DNA from: Proteles cristata cristata
Taxonomy: Eukaryota; Chordata; Mammalia; Carnivora; Hyaenidae
Reading direction: 5' to 3'
NCBI GenBank assembly: GCA_017311185.1
Contig: JAESUZ010002871.1
Location: forward strand, 3,130,907-3,194,906
DNA length: 64,000 nucleotides
This document shows, one piece after another, positions 1 to 10,650 of the stretch (position 1 is the first letter of the stretch; the number at the start of each line of letters is the position of its first letter). The notes below the pieces were generated by a model that saw nothing but the letters and a program-made list of their open reading frames with translations, did no database searches and was not told the origin of the DNA. Made by a program: the position numbers and the translations under genes.

Positions 1-62
1 GCTTTATACTGTCCGTGTAGAGGCTGACCACTTGTAACTGACTGAGGCACCCAAGTGCCCCA
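1..62 (-). mobile_element. tRNA-derived carnivore SINE, head only (cut by window edge)
   Basis: The reversed SINE head (ACTGAGGCACCCAAGTGCCCC) ends at about 62. The rest of the element lies outside the window. Several substitutions from the head consensus indicate an older copy. Confidence 0.8.
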
Positions 63-1376
63 CAGTATTTTCATTTTTTATTTTATCAAAACATATATTT
101 AATGAGAAGTGCCTATAGTTGTATTTAGATCCTTGACAAGTTGAAAGCATTACTTTTATCTGTGCTTTTCTTTCCCTTCCGTTATTTATTGAACAATATT
201 CAAGTAATACTTGTCTATTGCCTATTAGTATAGGACAGTGTAGTATGTTCTATACAATAATGAATAACAAAAACAAGTAGGGAGGAAAGAAACAAGAATC
301 ACACAAAACAATAAAGGACACCAGATTCTATGAGTGTCCCAGGGGAGATAAGACCTCATTTGTTCAATGGTTGAGAAGTGGGGATAGAGTGTTCCTCTAC
401 CTGTTCTTTTGAGAATGAGTAGAGGAACATATAACCTGGAAGAACAGGCTTAACTGAGGCACACCACGGTGTTTAGTCCACAACTACCCCTACAGGTCTG
501 ACCGGTTGTTGAAATATATGTTACATTTTTAGAGTCTTCCCAGGATTTGGGTGTCTTGGTTGGACTTCTCCAGAAACAGATCCTGGACAAAGAGTTTCAT
601 TGGAATTGGTTTTGGGGAGATGTAGAAAACATCTAAATTTGAGTAAGTTGCGGGGGTGGGGGAGAATGTAGGAAATAAATTATGTATTAAAGTGGGTGGT
701 TAGAGTTTATTCTCCTGGAGAATCTCTGGTCAACCATGGTAAATACACTAGGGTATTATGTAACCTGATGGGGCAAGGAGGTTAAAGGGTTGACACCCTA
801 ATTCATTCCCATCAGCTATTGTTACAAGCTGCATCCTGGATTGGGAAGATGCTAAGGGAGATGGTGAGAGCATTAATTCCCCAGAATTTCAACTCTGTTT
901 TGCAGGAAGAAAGTTTCTGAAAGCTCTCAGACTCATAGACACAGATATAGATGGCTGGAAGATGGCTATTAAATTGAAATGATAAGATCATACCTATGCC
1001 AGTGGAATACTAATGGCATCTGGTAACATGAGCTGATTACTTGAATTTCTTACGACTATTAACCAAAATTCACAGATTTAGTTAGTTTGTAGATTTTTGC
1101 CCAGTAGAAATGCAAATAATTTCTGTTCAGTAGAAATAAATAACTTTAAAGGTTATTATTCATTGTTCTGCAGGACAGTGACCAGATTTTTATCTAGCCC
1201 ACCATGTTATTCTCAAATGCCTTTATTAAACTGCCCATAAATGTATCACTCCTCAAATGCTCTATGAACTAGTCTTAATATCTTCCAGGTTCTTTCATCA
1301 ATTAATACATCGAATAAAATATCTTACACTTGTTCATTTCATATTTACTTGACAAGCCTACTTATACTTTTTAAAA
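63..1376. other. Unique AT-rich intergenic/intronic DNA
   Basis: I see no repeat I can name, no open frame of useful length and no RNA gene. A short purine/G-rich patch (around 645-665) is the only compositional feature. Confidence 0.5.
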
Positions 1377-1386
1377 ATATAATTTA

Positions 1387-1630
1387 GGGGCACCTGAATG
1401 GCTGTCAGTTAAGCGTCTGACTTTGGCCCAGGTCATGATCTCAAGGTTCGTGGGTTAGGGCCGCGTGTCGGGCTCTGTGCTGACAGCTAGTTCAGAGCCT
1501 GGAGCCTGTTTCAGATTCTGTGTCTCCCTCTCTCTCTGACCCTCTCCTGCTCACTCTGTCTCTCTGTCTCTCAGAAATAAATAAAAACATATATACATGC
1601 ATATATATGTAAATGTTTATATATATATAT
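1387..1630 (+). mobile_element. Felid-type SINE with AT-dinucleotide tail
   Basis: It has a SINE head, the body motif TCAGAGCCTGGAGCCTGTTT and a CT-rich segment, then AAATAAATAAAA that has grown into a TA-rich microsatellite (about 1590-1630). The 10-bp target duplication ATATAATTTA is present at 1377-1386 and 1631-1640, so the tail expanded after insertion. Confidence 0.93.
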
Positions 1631-1640
1631 ATATAATTTA

Positions 1641-1860
1641 ATTAGTCTGTGGCACATATTAAATACTCTATAGGTATTATGAAATTTAATTCTCAGAATA
1701 ATACATGGAGACAGGTATTATTTTATAAATGAGAACAACTACATGTTAGAAGGTTAAGTAATTTGCCCAAATTCACACAGTTGGTAAATAATAGATTTGG
1801 ATTAAGACTCAGGGAATTCTTACTTGAAAGCCTTTTACTATACTCCCTTCACATCTTGAG
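1641..1860 (+). mobile_element. MIR (ancient tRNA-derived SINE)
   Basis: The core matches the MIR pattern: a short-interval TATTATTTTATAAATGAG motif followed by GGTTAAGTAATTTGCCCAAATTCACACAG and GGATTAAGACTC. Heavily diverged, as expected for a pre-eutherian repeat. Confidence 0.8.
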
Positions 1861-2802
1861 AAAAAGTGCTCTATACATTTTCTGATAGGAGTGGAAATTT
1901 CATCCACCTAAATTCACACCTACAAGGCAACTGTGCACATATGGACCAGAAAACTAGCCCTTTACTTAGGAGAGTCAGATTGTCTTTAATTTTCAAAAAA
2001 GTAAATTAGAGCATGAAAATATGATGATTCCCCCAAAGAGAGAGCAGAATCGGACTTCCTAAAGTTACTAATCTTGCTAAAAGTCCAAAATTCATAAAAA
2101 ATAGTAGGAATTACATATACTTGTAAAACAAAAGAACATATATTCTGATAAAATATGCCATCACATATATGGAGGGATTCTTCTAGTTCTTATTCTCATT
2201 AAGTCACATAAAAGTCCAAGTGAAGAAGTCTTTAACTGGATACCACTTTGTGTGGAAATACAATTAATCGGTCAGTTAAATTTCTCAAAAGATAGGTAAA
2301 TGAATTGGTCATTGTGGACTCAATTATGAAGCTTGAACAAATAATATCCAAGACTCAGGATGCTTAAAATAACAAACAATTGTCTTGTTTATGAGATAAA
2401 CCGCCATAGGTCATGGAGACCACCAAAGGTCAACCATGGCTGCACTCCTGCACCATTGTCCTCATTCTGGACTCAGTCTGATGGAGCAGGTATCATTTGG
2501 AGCATCACCAATGACCATATAAGCAAAAGAAGCAAGAACTTCAAAATTTCACAGTCGCATTTAATCTCCTTTCCCTCAGAGACACACATCGTTTCTAGCC
2601 CGATTCATTAGCCAAAGGTACTGATGCTGCTCCACCCAAACAGAAGTACAATCATACTATATGTCCGGAAAGGAGAAGAACTAGAATATTTGGTGAAAAG
2701 AACTAACAAGTACCACAATATAAAATGAGGTTGACACGTAAACCTATATTTATTTGTATAATCTCTACATATTACTATGTCTATTTCTTTGTAAGTCTGT
2801 GA
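1861..2802. other. Unique sequence
   Basis: No recognisable element. An 83-codon open frame at 2360-2611 has no recognisable motif and is judged chance. Confidence 0.45.
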
Positions 2803-2815
2803 AAAAATACACAGG

Positions 2816-3029
2816 AGGGGCGCCTGGGTGGCTTAGTCGGTTAAGCGTCCGACTTTCACTTAGGTCATGATCTCGCGGTTCGTGGGTTCGAGCCCCGCGT
2901 CGGGCTCTGTGCTGACTGCCAGCTCAGAGCCTGGAGCCTGTTTCAGTCTGTGACTCCCTCTCTCTCTGGCCCTCCCCTGCTCATGCTGTCTCTCTCTCTC
3001 TCTCCTAGAGATAAAAAAAAAAAAAACAT
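2816..3029 (+). mobile_element. Young felid SINE, near-consensus
   Basis: Near-perfect head with intact Pol III B-box-like GGGTTCGAGCC and several retained CpGs, body CTGACTGCCAGCTCAGAGCC, end CTCCTAGAGATAAAA. The 13-bp TSD AAAAATACACAGG is at 2803-2815 and 3030-3042. CpG retention plus an exact TSD point to a recent insertion. Confidence 0.95.
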
Positions 3030-3051
3030 AAAAATACACAGGAAAAAATTG

Positions 3052-3102
3052 TATATACACACACACATACATATGTATCTATACACACACACACATATAT
3101 GT

Positions 3103-3150
<48 letters not shown>

Positions 3151-3151
3151 T
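3052..3151. repeat. Compound (CA)n/(TA)n microsatellite
   Basis: Alternating CA runs interrupted by TATGTA, ending in a pure TA run of about 26 bp. It sits just 3' of the young SINE at 2816-3029 and is alternating purine-pyrimidine throughout. The open frames here (for example 3005-3295 minus) are translations of this repeat, not genes. Confidence 0.95.
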
Positions 3152-3839
3152 GCTGAAAATGTATGAACAGGATAGACTGTGGTAAACATCTATTTGTAAA
3201 GTTTTCATAACTGACACACTATATATTTTTTCTGAAATTTTTGTCATTTTAATAATGTTCTGGCATTTATACAGTATTACACTTAGGAGTTTCAAATAAT
3301 TAGTAAATTTATAAATATGCTTTTTAAAATAGTGAAATAGTCCTTTTTTGGATAAAGGAGGAATAAACTAAGAAAAAAAGTGAAAGGGTAAGGAAGAGAT
3401 GGCAAAGCAAAACATAATTAAATTATAGTAAGTGCTTTGTGTAAGGGATTTATCCAAAATTCAATTTCAAGCTATTATAGTCTAAATCAAATTTAGCTTT
3501 ACTTGGCTCAAAGAAGATTTTTGTCCCCTTTAGACTGTATTTCATGTTCCAGATTTTATATAAATTTAGACTCAAAGCAATAGCTCTAGTCACTATCAAT
3601 ATTGTCATTCTCTGCTCTTTGGATGTTTCAAAATTATTATTCCAAATGCACATTTATGTTATCTTTAAATGTCTAAAATTAATGAGTTTGTTAATTAATT
3701 GTTACAAGAATCTAAAACAAATTTGGAAATAATTATTTTACTGACATAAGAAACACACTTTACATCTTCATGCTTCAGTTTACCTAATTGTCACCCTTTT
3801 TTTCACTCCCAAAAACCCTTTACTTTTTTGCTCATTTTT
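3152..3839. other. Unique AT-rich sequence
   Basis: No element or gene recognised; short open frames on both strands around 3450-3730 have no motif. Confidence 0.4.
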
Positions 3840-4860
3840 ATCTCGGTCCCTAATGCTCACAAGAAGCTGTGCTGTTACTGCTTTTTAAAGTTAGGCCAGC
3901 AGTCTTTACGTATTTACTAACATTTCATACATTCAAGCCTTCCGTTTCTAAAGAGAAGACCTTGATTCTCTTACCTCTGACCCTATTCTGTTTCCTTCCA
4001 CCATAATTATTTCAAGTAATCTATATTCACGGCTTTCATTTAAAATTTTCCACTTACTTCCCAATCCATAACTACATTTACCTGCAATACTTAAATTACT
4101 TCAATAACCAAATGTAATGATTCCAAAAGTCGAGATCTTTCTGAATCCTGACCTTGGGATTTGATGCAACAGATCAATTACTCCTGGAAGTTCAGTCCTC
4201 CACTAGCTTCCCTGACTGCCATTACAATGTTACTACTCATTTCCCCTCACTGTTTCCAAGTTCAATCACCCAGCTCTTAAATGTTGTTGTTCCATTGTGC
4301 TCTAGGGTCTGTTGTCTTTTTTTTCTTTTCTACAGGCTCTTGTTAACTAACACCACTTCCAAAAATGTCATTTATACCCAATGTGACAATGTTTCCAAAC
4401 TCCTGTTTCTAGTTCCTGCTGCTCTCATTGAATTAGAGCTACTTTTTCCATTGTCACTTAGTTATCCCCCATGCATGGTGCACAATCACCTCAAAATGAA
4501 CTTAGGTGAGGTGCCTGAGTGGCTCAGTCAGTTAAGCGTCACACTTTGGCTCAGGTCTTGATCTCACATTTCGTGGGTTCGAGCCCTGTGTCGGGCTCTG
4601 TGCTGACAGCTAGCTCAGAGCCTGGAGCTCTTTTCAGATTCTGTATCTCCCTCTCTCTGACCTTCCCCTGTTCATGCTCTCTCTCTCTCTCTCAAAAATA
4701 AATAAAAACATTTATAAAAAAAAGTAAAAAAAAATAAACTTAGGTAACACCAAACTGTTTATCCTACCCTCTTCCCAACTTAATTCCATGTATTCAGTAA
4801 TCTATATAAAATGACTTTTCCCCTATTTCTTCCTGATTCATTAAGTCCTTTGAGAGTCTC
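3840..4860 (+). mobile_element. LINE-2 (L2) relic, interrupted by a SINE
   Basis: The block reads like the L2 ORF2 C-terminal region: TTTGATGCAACAGATCAATT, CTGGAAGTTCAGTCCTC, AAATGTTGTTGTTCC and CACCTCAAAATGAAC follow the L2 order. It resumes after the SINE at 4746 (CACCAAACTG...). Very diverged. The 135-codon frame at 4154-4561 is part of this relic running into the SINE head, not a gene. Confidence 0.65.
4508..4736 (+). mobile_element. Felid-type SINE nested in L2
   Basis: Head GAGGTGCCTGAGTGGCTCAG, B-box-like GGGTTCGAGCCC, body CTGACAGCTAGCTCAGAGCC and AATAAATAAAA tail. TSD AACTTAGGT at 4499-4507 and 4737-4745 cuts the L2 relic cleanly. Confidence 0.94.
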
Positions 4861-4879
4861 TGAATATTACTGTGGATTC

Positions 4880-5109
4880 CTTTTAAGCTTATTTATGTAT
4901 TGAGAGAGACAGAAAGAGAGAGAGAGACCACATAGGGGAGTGAAAGAGAGAGGGAGAAAGAGTAGGCTCTGTGCTGTTAAGAAAAGTCTGAGGCAGGGCT
5001 TGAACACATGAACTGGGTTCACTGAACTCATGAACTGTGAAATCATGACCTGAGCCAAAAATCAAGAGTCAGATGTTCAAATGACTGAACTACCCAAGCA
5101 CCCCTGTAG
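4880..5109 (-). mobile_element. SINE, reverse orientation
   Basis: Reversed tail (TTATTTATGTATTGAGAGAG) to reversed head (GAACTACCCAAGCACCCC). Near-TSD TGTGGATTC at 4871-4879 and 5110-5118. Only about 143 bp from the plus-strand SINE at 4508-4736, so the pair can form an inverted-repeat hairpin in a transcript. Confidence 0.9.
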
Positions 5110-5361
5110 TGTGGATTCTTATCATCATGATTTATTTATAAAATTTGATAAGAGTCTCTATCTCATAATTTTGCCTAAGAAATAAATGAAGCCATTATAC
5201 ACAAGCTACTTAGAACTAGATAGCTTCAGAACATAAACTAGAAGACTTCTATATTGTATATGCTCCAGATCAAGTTATATACAAGAAGTGGCTGTTGCTA
5301 AATTTGAAATCACTCAGGTAAAATTCTATTGGCTTATGTCTTTTTTTTTTTTTGAGATAAT

Positions 5362-5560
5362 TTATTTATTTATTTTTTTAATTTTATTTTTGAGAGAGAG
5401 AAAGAGGAGGTGGGGAGGGCCGGAGGCCCAGAATCCAAAGTAGGCTCCAGGGTCTGAGTTGTCAGCATAGAGCCTGACATGGGGTTCCAACCCAACAACC
5501 ATGAGATCATGACCTGAGTAAAGTCAGATGCTTAACTGACTGGGCCAACCCGGTGCCCCT
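5362..5560 (-). mobile_element. SINE, reverse orientation
   Basis: Reversed T-rich tail, TTTTGAGAGAGAG, body and GGGCCAACCCGGTGCCCC head. TSD GAGATAAT at 5354-5361 and 5565-5572. Diverged head and body suggest an older copy. Confidence 0.88.
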
Positions 5561-5572
5561 GTTGGAGATAAT

Positions 5573-8500
5573 GTTTTAAAATTTGTTTTTGTTCTTTGAT
5601 AGTCTGCTCATTTTTTCCTCTTCAGACAACTTTATATTTTTCCTGAGTACTGAACATTTTCAAAGATTTTCAAATATTTAACCTCTTTTAACTTGAATAT
5701 TATAGACTAAAGGGTTTCACTGATCACCAAGTACAATACATGGAAAAAAACAAAAAGATCTACACTAAAATATGCCATTATGGAAGTTCCAATTACTGTG
5801 TAGATGGGAAGATCCTAAACAAATGTGAAAAAATACAAAAACATGTTAAATAATTGAAACTAAGAATAACATCTGACTTGCCAACATAGCAATTCTATCA
5901 ATATTATGTGGAAAATATTTCCCAAGTTGGAAATATTCTATCATGTGTGATGGTAAGGATATTCTTTGATGTCAAGGAATTAAAAAGAAATCAATTATCC
6001 AAGTACCATATTTTTCCCCCTGGATGCTAATAGAGGAAAGCTAAGAAAAAAAAAAATCCAGATCAGAAACCAGTCAATTTGGCCATTGAGATACTTAAAA
6101 AAAATAAATAAGTAAAAATTTTAAAAAATGAACTGGTAGTTTATCAAGTAGTTTAACATTGTATAGAATTTTGAGTGGATCATGAAGGATGTGGAAATAG
6201 CTGTGGAAACAGTAAATGTTCTTAACTCTGAAAATAAACTTGAATCATTTTAGTTTAATTGGAAAACAATAATAAAATACACTCTATTAGAAAGATTAAG
6301 CTATTAAAATGTTAAGAAGGCCAGAACTGTTTGGTGTGGTAAACATAGGAATTACAAGCTATAGAGAAGGAAAAATAAACTGATTAAGAAAGGAAAGATG
6401 CAACGTATGAAGGAAGAGAGGAGCTCAAAAATAAGGTTCAATTTCTGAGTTTCTGAAAAATAGGCGTAAAAATCTATCACAAACCAATGAGAGAGTTGTT
6501 AATCAACAGTATTCTTGGTACATTCTTTATAAAAGTTATATTACAAGTTTACATTGTACCATACACCAAAAATAAATCGCAAAAGTTGAACTCATGTCTA
6601 AACTAAAAGGAATAAAACAGAATGAAACAGATGTAGTGACGTTGTCCTGCTTTTTTTAATGTGAAAGAACTTTAAATATAAAAGGCATTAACAGATATCA
6701 CAATGTCTTGTAGATTAAAAGAATCATTTCTTTAAACTGCATATAAATAATAAAACAAAAATGTCAAATAGATGGTTTTGATAGAAAGTCTCTGTTGCAC
6801 CAAAAGAAGATATGAGGCTTAATTAAGAGAATTATAATGTATTTTGTTGGTATATTAGGGTAAAATAAAAAGATAGGTATAAACATAGATACAGATCAAA
6901 ACATTTTATGGAAAGACAAACACAACAGGCAGAATCACAGAATGCTTACACACTTGCAACTATAACGCTAGTTTGAGGTCAGATTATTTGACTAATTGAC
7001 ATTATCTATTTGGTAGAACTGAGCCATTCATGTGCTGATCCATGTGGCTCTGAAAACATGATTTCACGCTATGATGCTGCTTCAAGAGGATCAATGAACC
7101 ATGTATAAATGGATAATTTAAATTATAATTAGAGGTGGTTAAGAAAAACATGTATTTTAGTTAAATTCATCCCAGGCAGGATTTGGAATGGGAGTAATGC
7201 TTTGGACCACGAAAAAGATAGAAGGAAAATAAATTGATTACATTAAAAGAATTAAACAAGCCCTTCCATGTGAGTTCATGAAGCTAGAAGTACTTCGTTG
7301 TTCCATTGTAACAACCAAGACAATAAATCAAGTAGTTTTAAATCTACACAGTCTCACCTAACATCAGCTAGGACTGACAAACAGCATTACCTCATCTCTA
7401 AGAGACAACATGAGGAAGCTTTAGCTGCCCATTGCTTATACTTCTCTCATTGCCTCTTGGTATGATGCAGAAGTAGGGAGTGGCATAGATTAAGTAGGCT
7501 TAAATAAAAAGACATAGAAAACTGTATAAAAGTACACAATAAATGTGACAAATGTGTGAGAGTAAAAAACAAATAAAACCTTCCAAAAAGGGAGTGGAGA
7601 AGTAAGGTTATAGAAATCTCATAGAAAGAATGCAGTCAGGCGGTACACAATACAGAATCAAAGTTGCATATTTTAAAACAGTAATGAGAGCTTTTGGACT
7701 GATAGTAGGGAGGGTCGACTATTACCTCCTTATTCTCTTCCTTCTGACTATCAAATTGTCAGGGTTTTATGCAGAAATATACTGCAATAAAAGAAAGACA
7801 AGATGGAATCCTTCCTCTCCCAGCTGTGGATTTATATTCTATATGTACTACTGGCTCTGAGCTCTCCAGACCCTAGATTATTCATTATTTAGTGAAGATT
7901 AAGTAAACTTTGTGAATAGTACTTAAACAGAAAACTAATCATAAGTACAGATGCCACTGTTCTGATGAAATGTTAACGAGTGTGACCATTCAAGAGTTAC
8001 TTGGTTTTCTTGGGTATCTCTTATGTATACAGGAGGTATACATGCTCTTACACTTCTACTTGTTTTTCTGCTATTAATATTTTATAATGAGGGGGTTTCA
8101 GCCAGGAACCTTGAAGGACAGAGGGAAAATTATATTACCTCTCTTAAACTATATAGTGGATTATAACTTCTCTATGGGTGAGCACTGTTTCAGGTTCACT
8201 CTACATTCTCCTACCTGATTAATCACACATTATTTTTTGTAACATTATTAAATAAATGACTAAGGGAATGAATAAATGAACTAAGAATATGATATTATAA
8301 TCCAACATTTAGTTCTATGCCATGGCTGTCTTTACCATATTACATGAATCATGTCATACACAGCAGATATCAAAAATAATAACATACGTCCCCTGCCCTC
8401 AAGTTAACTAAATGAGAACTCTACAATATCATCTAAATTAGTGTTTAAAACATGGGCTACTTCTACTTCAACATTGCCTCCATGGATTTACTTACTTTGC

Positions 8501-8785
8501 TTCATTTCTTAGAAAACAAAGTGAAATGAATAGGCTTATTTAAATTTGAAACATATGTAAGTGAAACTTCCCAAATAGGATTGACATTAGTAGCAGTGAA
8601 AACGGAAATTTATGTGTCTCCTATGTAGCAATCTAATCTTATTTTGCAGATTATTCTAAAATGTTGGGAGTAGCAAAGGACCTAAATAAGCCTGAATGGG
8701 TACGATCTACACAGAATATTACCTATACCTCAAAAAAAGCCCTGTGCTTCACCATTGGTTGTAAAGAGAGGAAACAGAGATAGAT
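5573..8785. other. Long unique AT-rich stretch
   Basis: About 3.2 kb without a repeat that I can name with confidence. Scattered A-rich tracts (around 6040, 6100) could be decayed L1, but I cannot align them by eye. A 76-codon frame at 7630-7860 has no recognisable motif. Confidence 0.4.
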
Positions 8786-8812
8786 GGTGGTGGTAGTGGG
8801 GGTGGGGGGGGG
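8786..8812 (+). repeat. G-rich tract, possible G-quadruplex
   Basis: Several GG doublets followed by a G5 run and a G9 run separated by one T. The long runs can supply the required G-triplets for a plus-strand quadruplex. Predicted from pattern only. Confidence 0.5.
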
Positions 8813-9410
8813 TAATTTCAGAGAAAGAAAATGTAGGGAATGAAAGTCCTAGGGTTGAGAATGTGTAAGAGTTTTGTGGGATTCACTGACCAGTACTCTG
8901 AGTGGGAGAACTGGGAGGAGGAGAAAGAGGTTTTGAAAAGTGATTGTGTGTGTAATGAAATGAATCTCCTCTAATGTTCTTTAAGAGACACAATTAAGGG
9001 TTGCAATTCCTTTTTAATTATGTACAAGCACTGGCCCATGCTTTAATAAATGCAAATCTCTGCAGAGTCTTGGTCATTTGGGCCTTGGGATTTATAAAAG
9101 TTACTGTTATTTTATTTGTTTCTAAAATGTCATTTATCTTGGTTTTGCTTATTTTCAGAATGCTGAGATTGGGAGTGATAAATACTTCCAAAATCAGGAT
9201 TGCACATTAGTACGGGAAAATGATACTTTCATGAGATAGTCAGATTCATAAAATGTCACTTGATCTTGTATTTGATTTTGCATACAGACCAAGACAGCCT
9301 TAACATTCCCTTCAGTTTGGTTAAACTTTACACAGTTTTCTTCCTAACTCTAGGTCCCCAGCCTCCCTTTCTCTAAAGCATAGATTTAGTACACTTATAA
9401 TTATAAATTA

Positions 9411-9426
9411 CCCCCCCCCCACCACC
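9411..9426. repeat. C10 homopolymer tract
   Basis: Ten C residues followed by ACCACC. A homopolymer of this length is prone to slippage and sequencing error. Confidence 0.8.
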
Positions 9427-9453
9427 AGTGATGTAAATTTGTTTAAAGTCTCT

Positions 9454-9807
9454 TGTCAGTTTGATAGTCCAGGATTGTCTTTCTCAAGGACCTGGGAACT
9501 TTTGAACGGTAATCATCAAGGAAGATAGTACCCTATCTCCTAGTCTGTGTGGGAGAGTAGGAGCCTAACTTCAGTGGGTACCTTGCTCCAATTTATAAAA
9601 CTACCTCCTGTCACAGAGAAAATTTACCTTTTGTTTGGGCAAAGCCAATTAACAAATACAGATAGGTCTGGGATTCCCATCACCCCAGCTGCTAAAACAT
9701 CTGTTCTTAGTTTCAGTAGAGTTGAGCTCAGACTGAGTTCTGACCTCCCTCTTCTGTTGCAAGAGCCTTGAATAAAGACTTCTTTGCTTAATGTTGTCCA
9801 GTACAAC
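9454..9807 (+). mobile_element. Probable solo LTR of an endogenous retrovirus (class uncertain)
   Basis: The segment begins TGTCAG and ends ACAACA, as LTRs do. It carries an AATAAA signal near 9769 shortly before a T-rich and TG-containing end (GACTTCTTTGCTTAATGTTG). 'CCTTGAATAAAGACTTCTTTGC' resembles the R/U5 junction of ERV LTRs. No clear TSD and no internal retroviral gene beside it. The ends are estimates. Confidence 0.5.
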
Positions 9808-9984
9808 ATTTGCTGTGAAAATCTAAAGTCGCAAAAAAATAAAACTAAAAGTCCAATAATAGTAATGGAGAGTTACAGACAGAACTGTGTTATGTGTCAG
9901 CTTTTTGCTATTATTGCATCACTCATTGTTAATACTTCAAAATATAGGCATGAAAAATTTTGCATTCCTTTATTCCTCAACCTC

Positions 9985-10650
9985 AAATTTAGTATCTTCT
10001 GAGCCACCAGGTGACCATCCGGCAAGAAATTCAATATTGCTTGTTCTAGAGACTGACCCTCACCCCTTCCATGAGCTTCTCCAAGAATCTTGGCTTTGAT
10101 GGCATCAGAAAACTGGCTAAAGACATAAAAAACATGGTATAGAGGGGATGCTCGACTTTTATTCCCAGAGCCCAGGTATATGTGATTCTTTACCTCTTTG
10201 GGAGTTAATGCCTCAGGCATATCAATCAAGGGCTACTCTGCCCAATAGTTTTTCTTCTTCTGTTCATCCCCCCATCCCAAATGATAAGTAAAAAGAGGAT
10301 CCTAGACTCTGCCCATGAGAAATGACTCATTTCTCCACCAGTATTTGGCAGAGTTCAGAATTTGCCGCAAGACTATGATTTCTTTATCCCCAGTTAAAAA
10401 ACAAAAAAGTAAAACAACAAGAACAACCCAAAAAACAAAACCACTCCTCTGTTTCTATCAATTTTTTCAGGGCTTCAAACACCTCCTTAGATTTACTCTT
10501 CTTTTCAGTTCTAAAACTCTAAAGAAATCTATTTCTTTCCCTGGAGGAGGGCTAAGGAAGATACGGGAGTGGACTTCCTTCTTGAAACAGGGTACTGATC
10601 TTTTTTTCCTAGATGTGTGAAGAGTTCCATTTGGGTCAATCATTTGTCTT
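9985..10650 (-). pseudogene. Decayed protein-coding remnant, family unknown (likely processed pseudogene)
   Basis: Read on the minus strand, one frame from about 10388 down to 9985 encodes protein-like sequence with a balanced, charged composition. Motifs include WWRNESFLMG, LTPKEVKNHIYLG, SQFSDAIKAKILGEAHG and NFLPDGHLV. It is broken by two in-frame TAG codons (10302-10304 and 10233-10235). Upstream, a second segment at about 10439-10503 reads KSKSKEVFEALKKLIETEEW. It is separated from the first by an A-rich low-complexity insertion (10389-10438 in plus-strand terms). A third, frameshifted piece near 10520-10645 contains PPPGKEIDFFRV. This composition is unlike the surrounding AT-rich noncoding DNA. 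No poly(A) or TSD was found, so retrotransposed origin is inference. I do not recognise the parent protein; a retroviral gag relic is an alternative. Confidence 0.45.

Noticed and set aside
3005..3295. 96-codon minus-strand open frame
   Set aside because: It is the translation of the CA/TA microsatellite and SINE (runs of CVCVCV and YIYIYI).
4154..4561. 135-codon plus frame that looked like a secreted protein
   Set aside because: It lies in an L2 relic and its last residues (VPEWLSQLSVTLWLRS) are translated SINE head.
4508..4600. tRNA gene suggested by the B-box-like GGGTTCGAGCCC
   Set aside because: It is the tRNA-derived head of a SINE; the sequence continues into the SINE body and tail and has a TSD.
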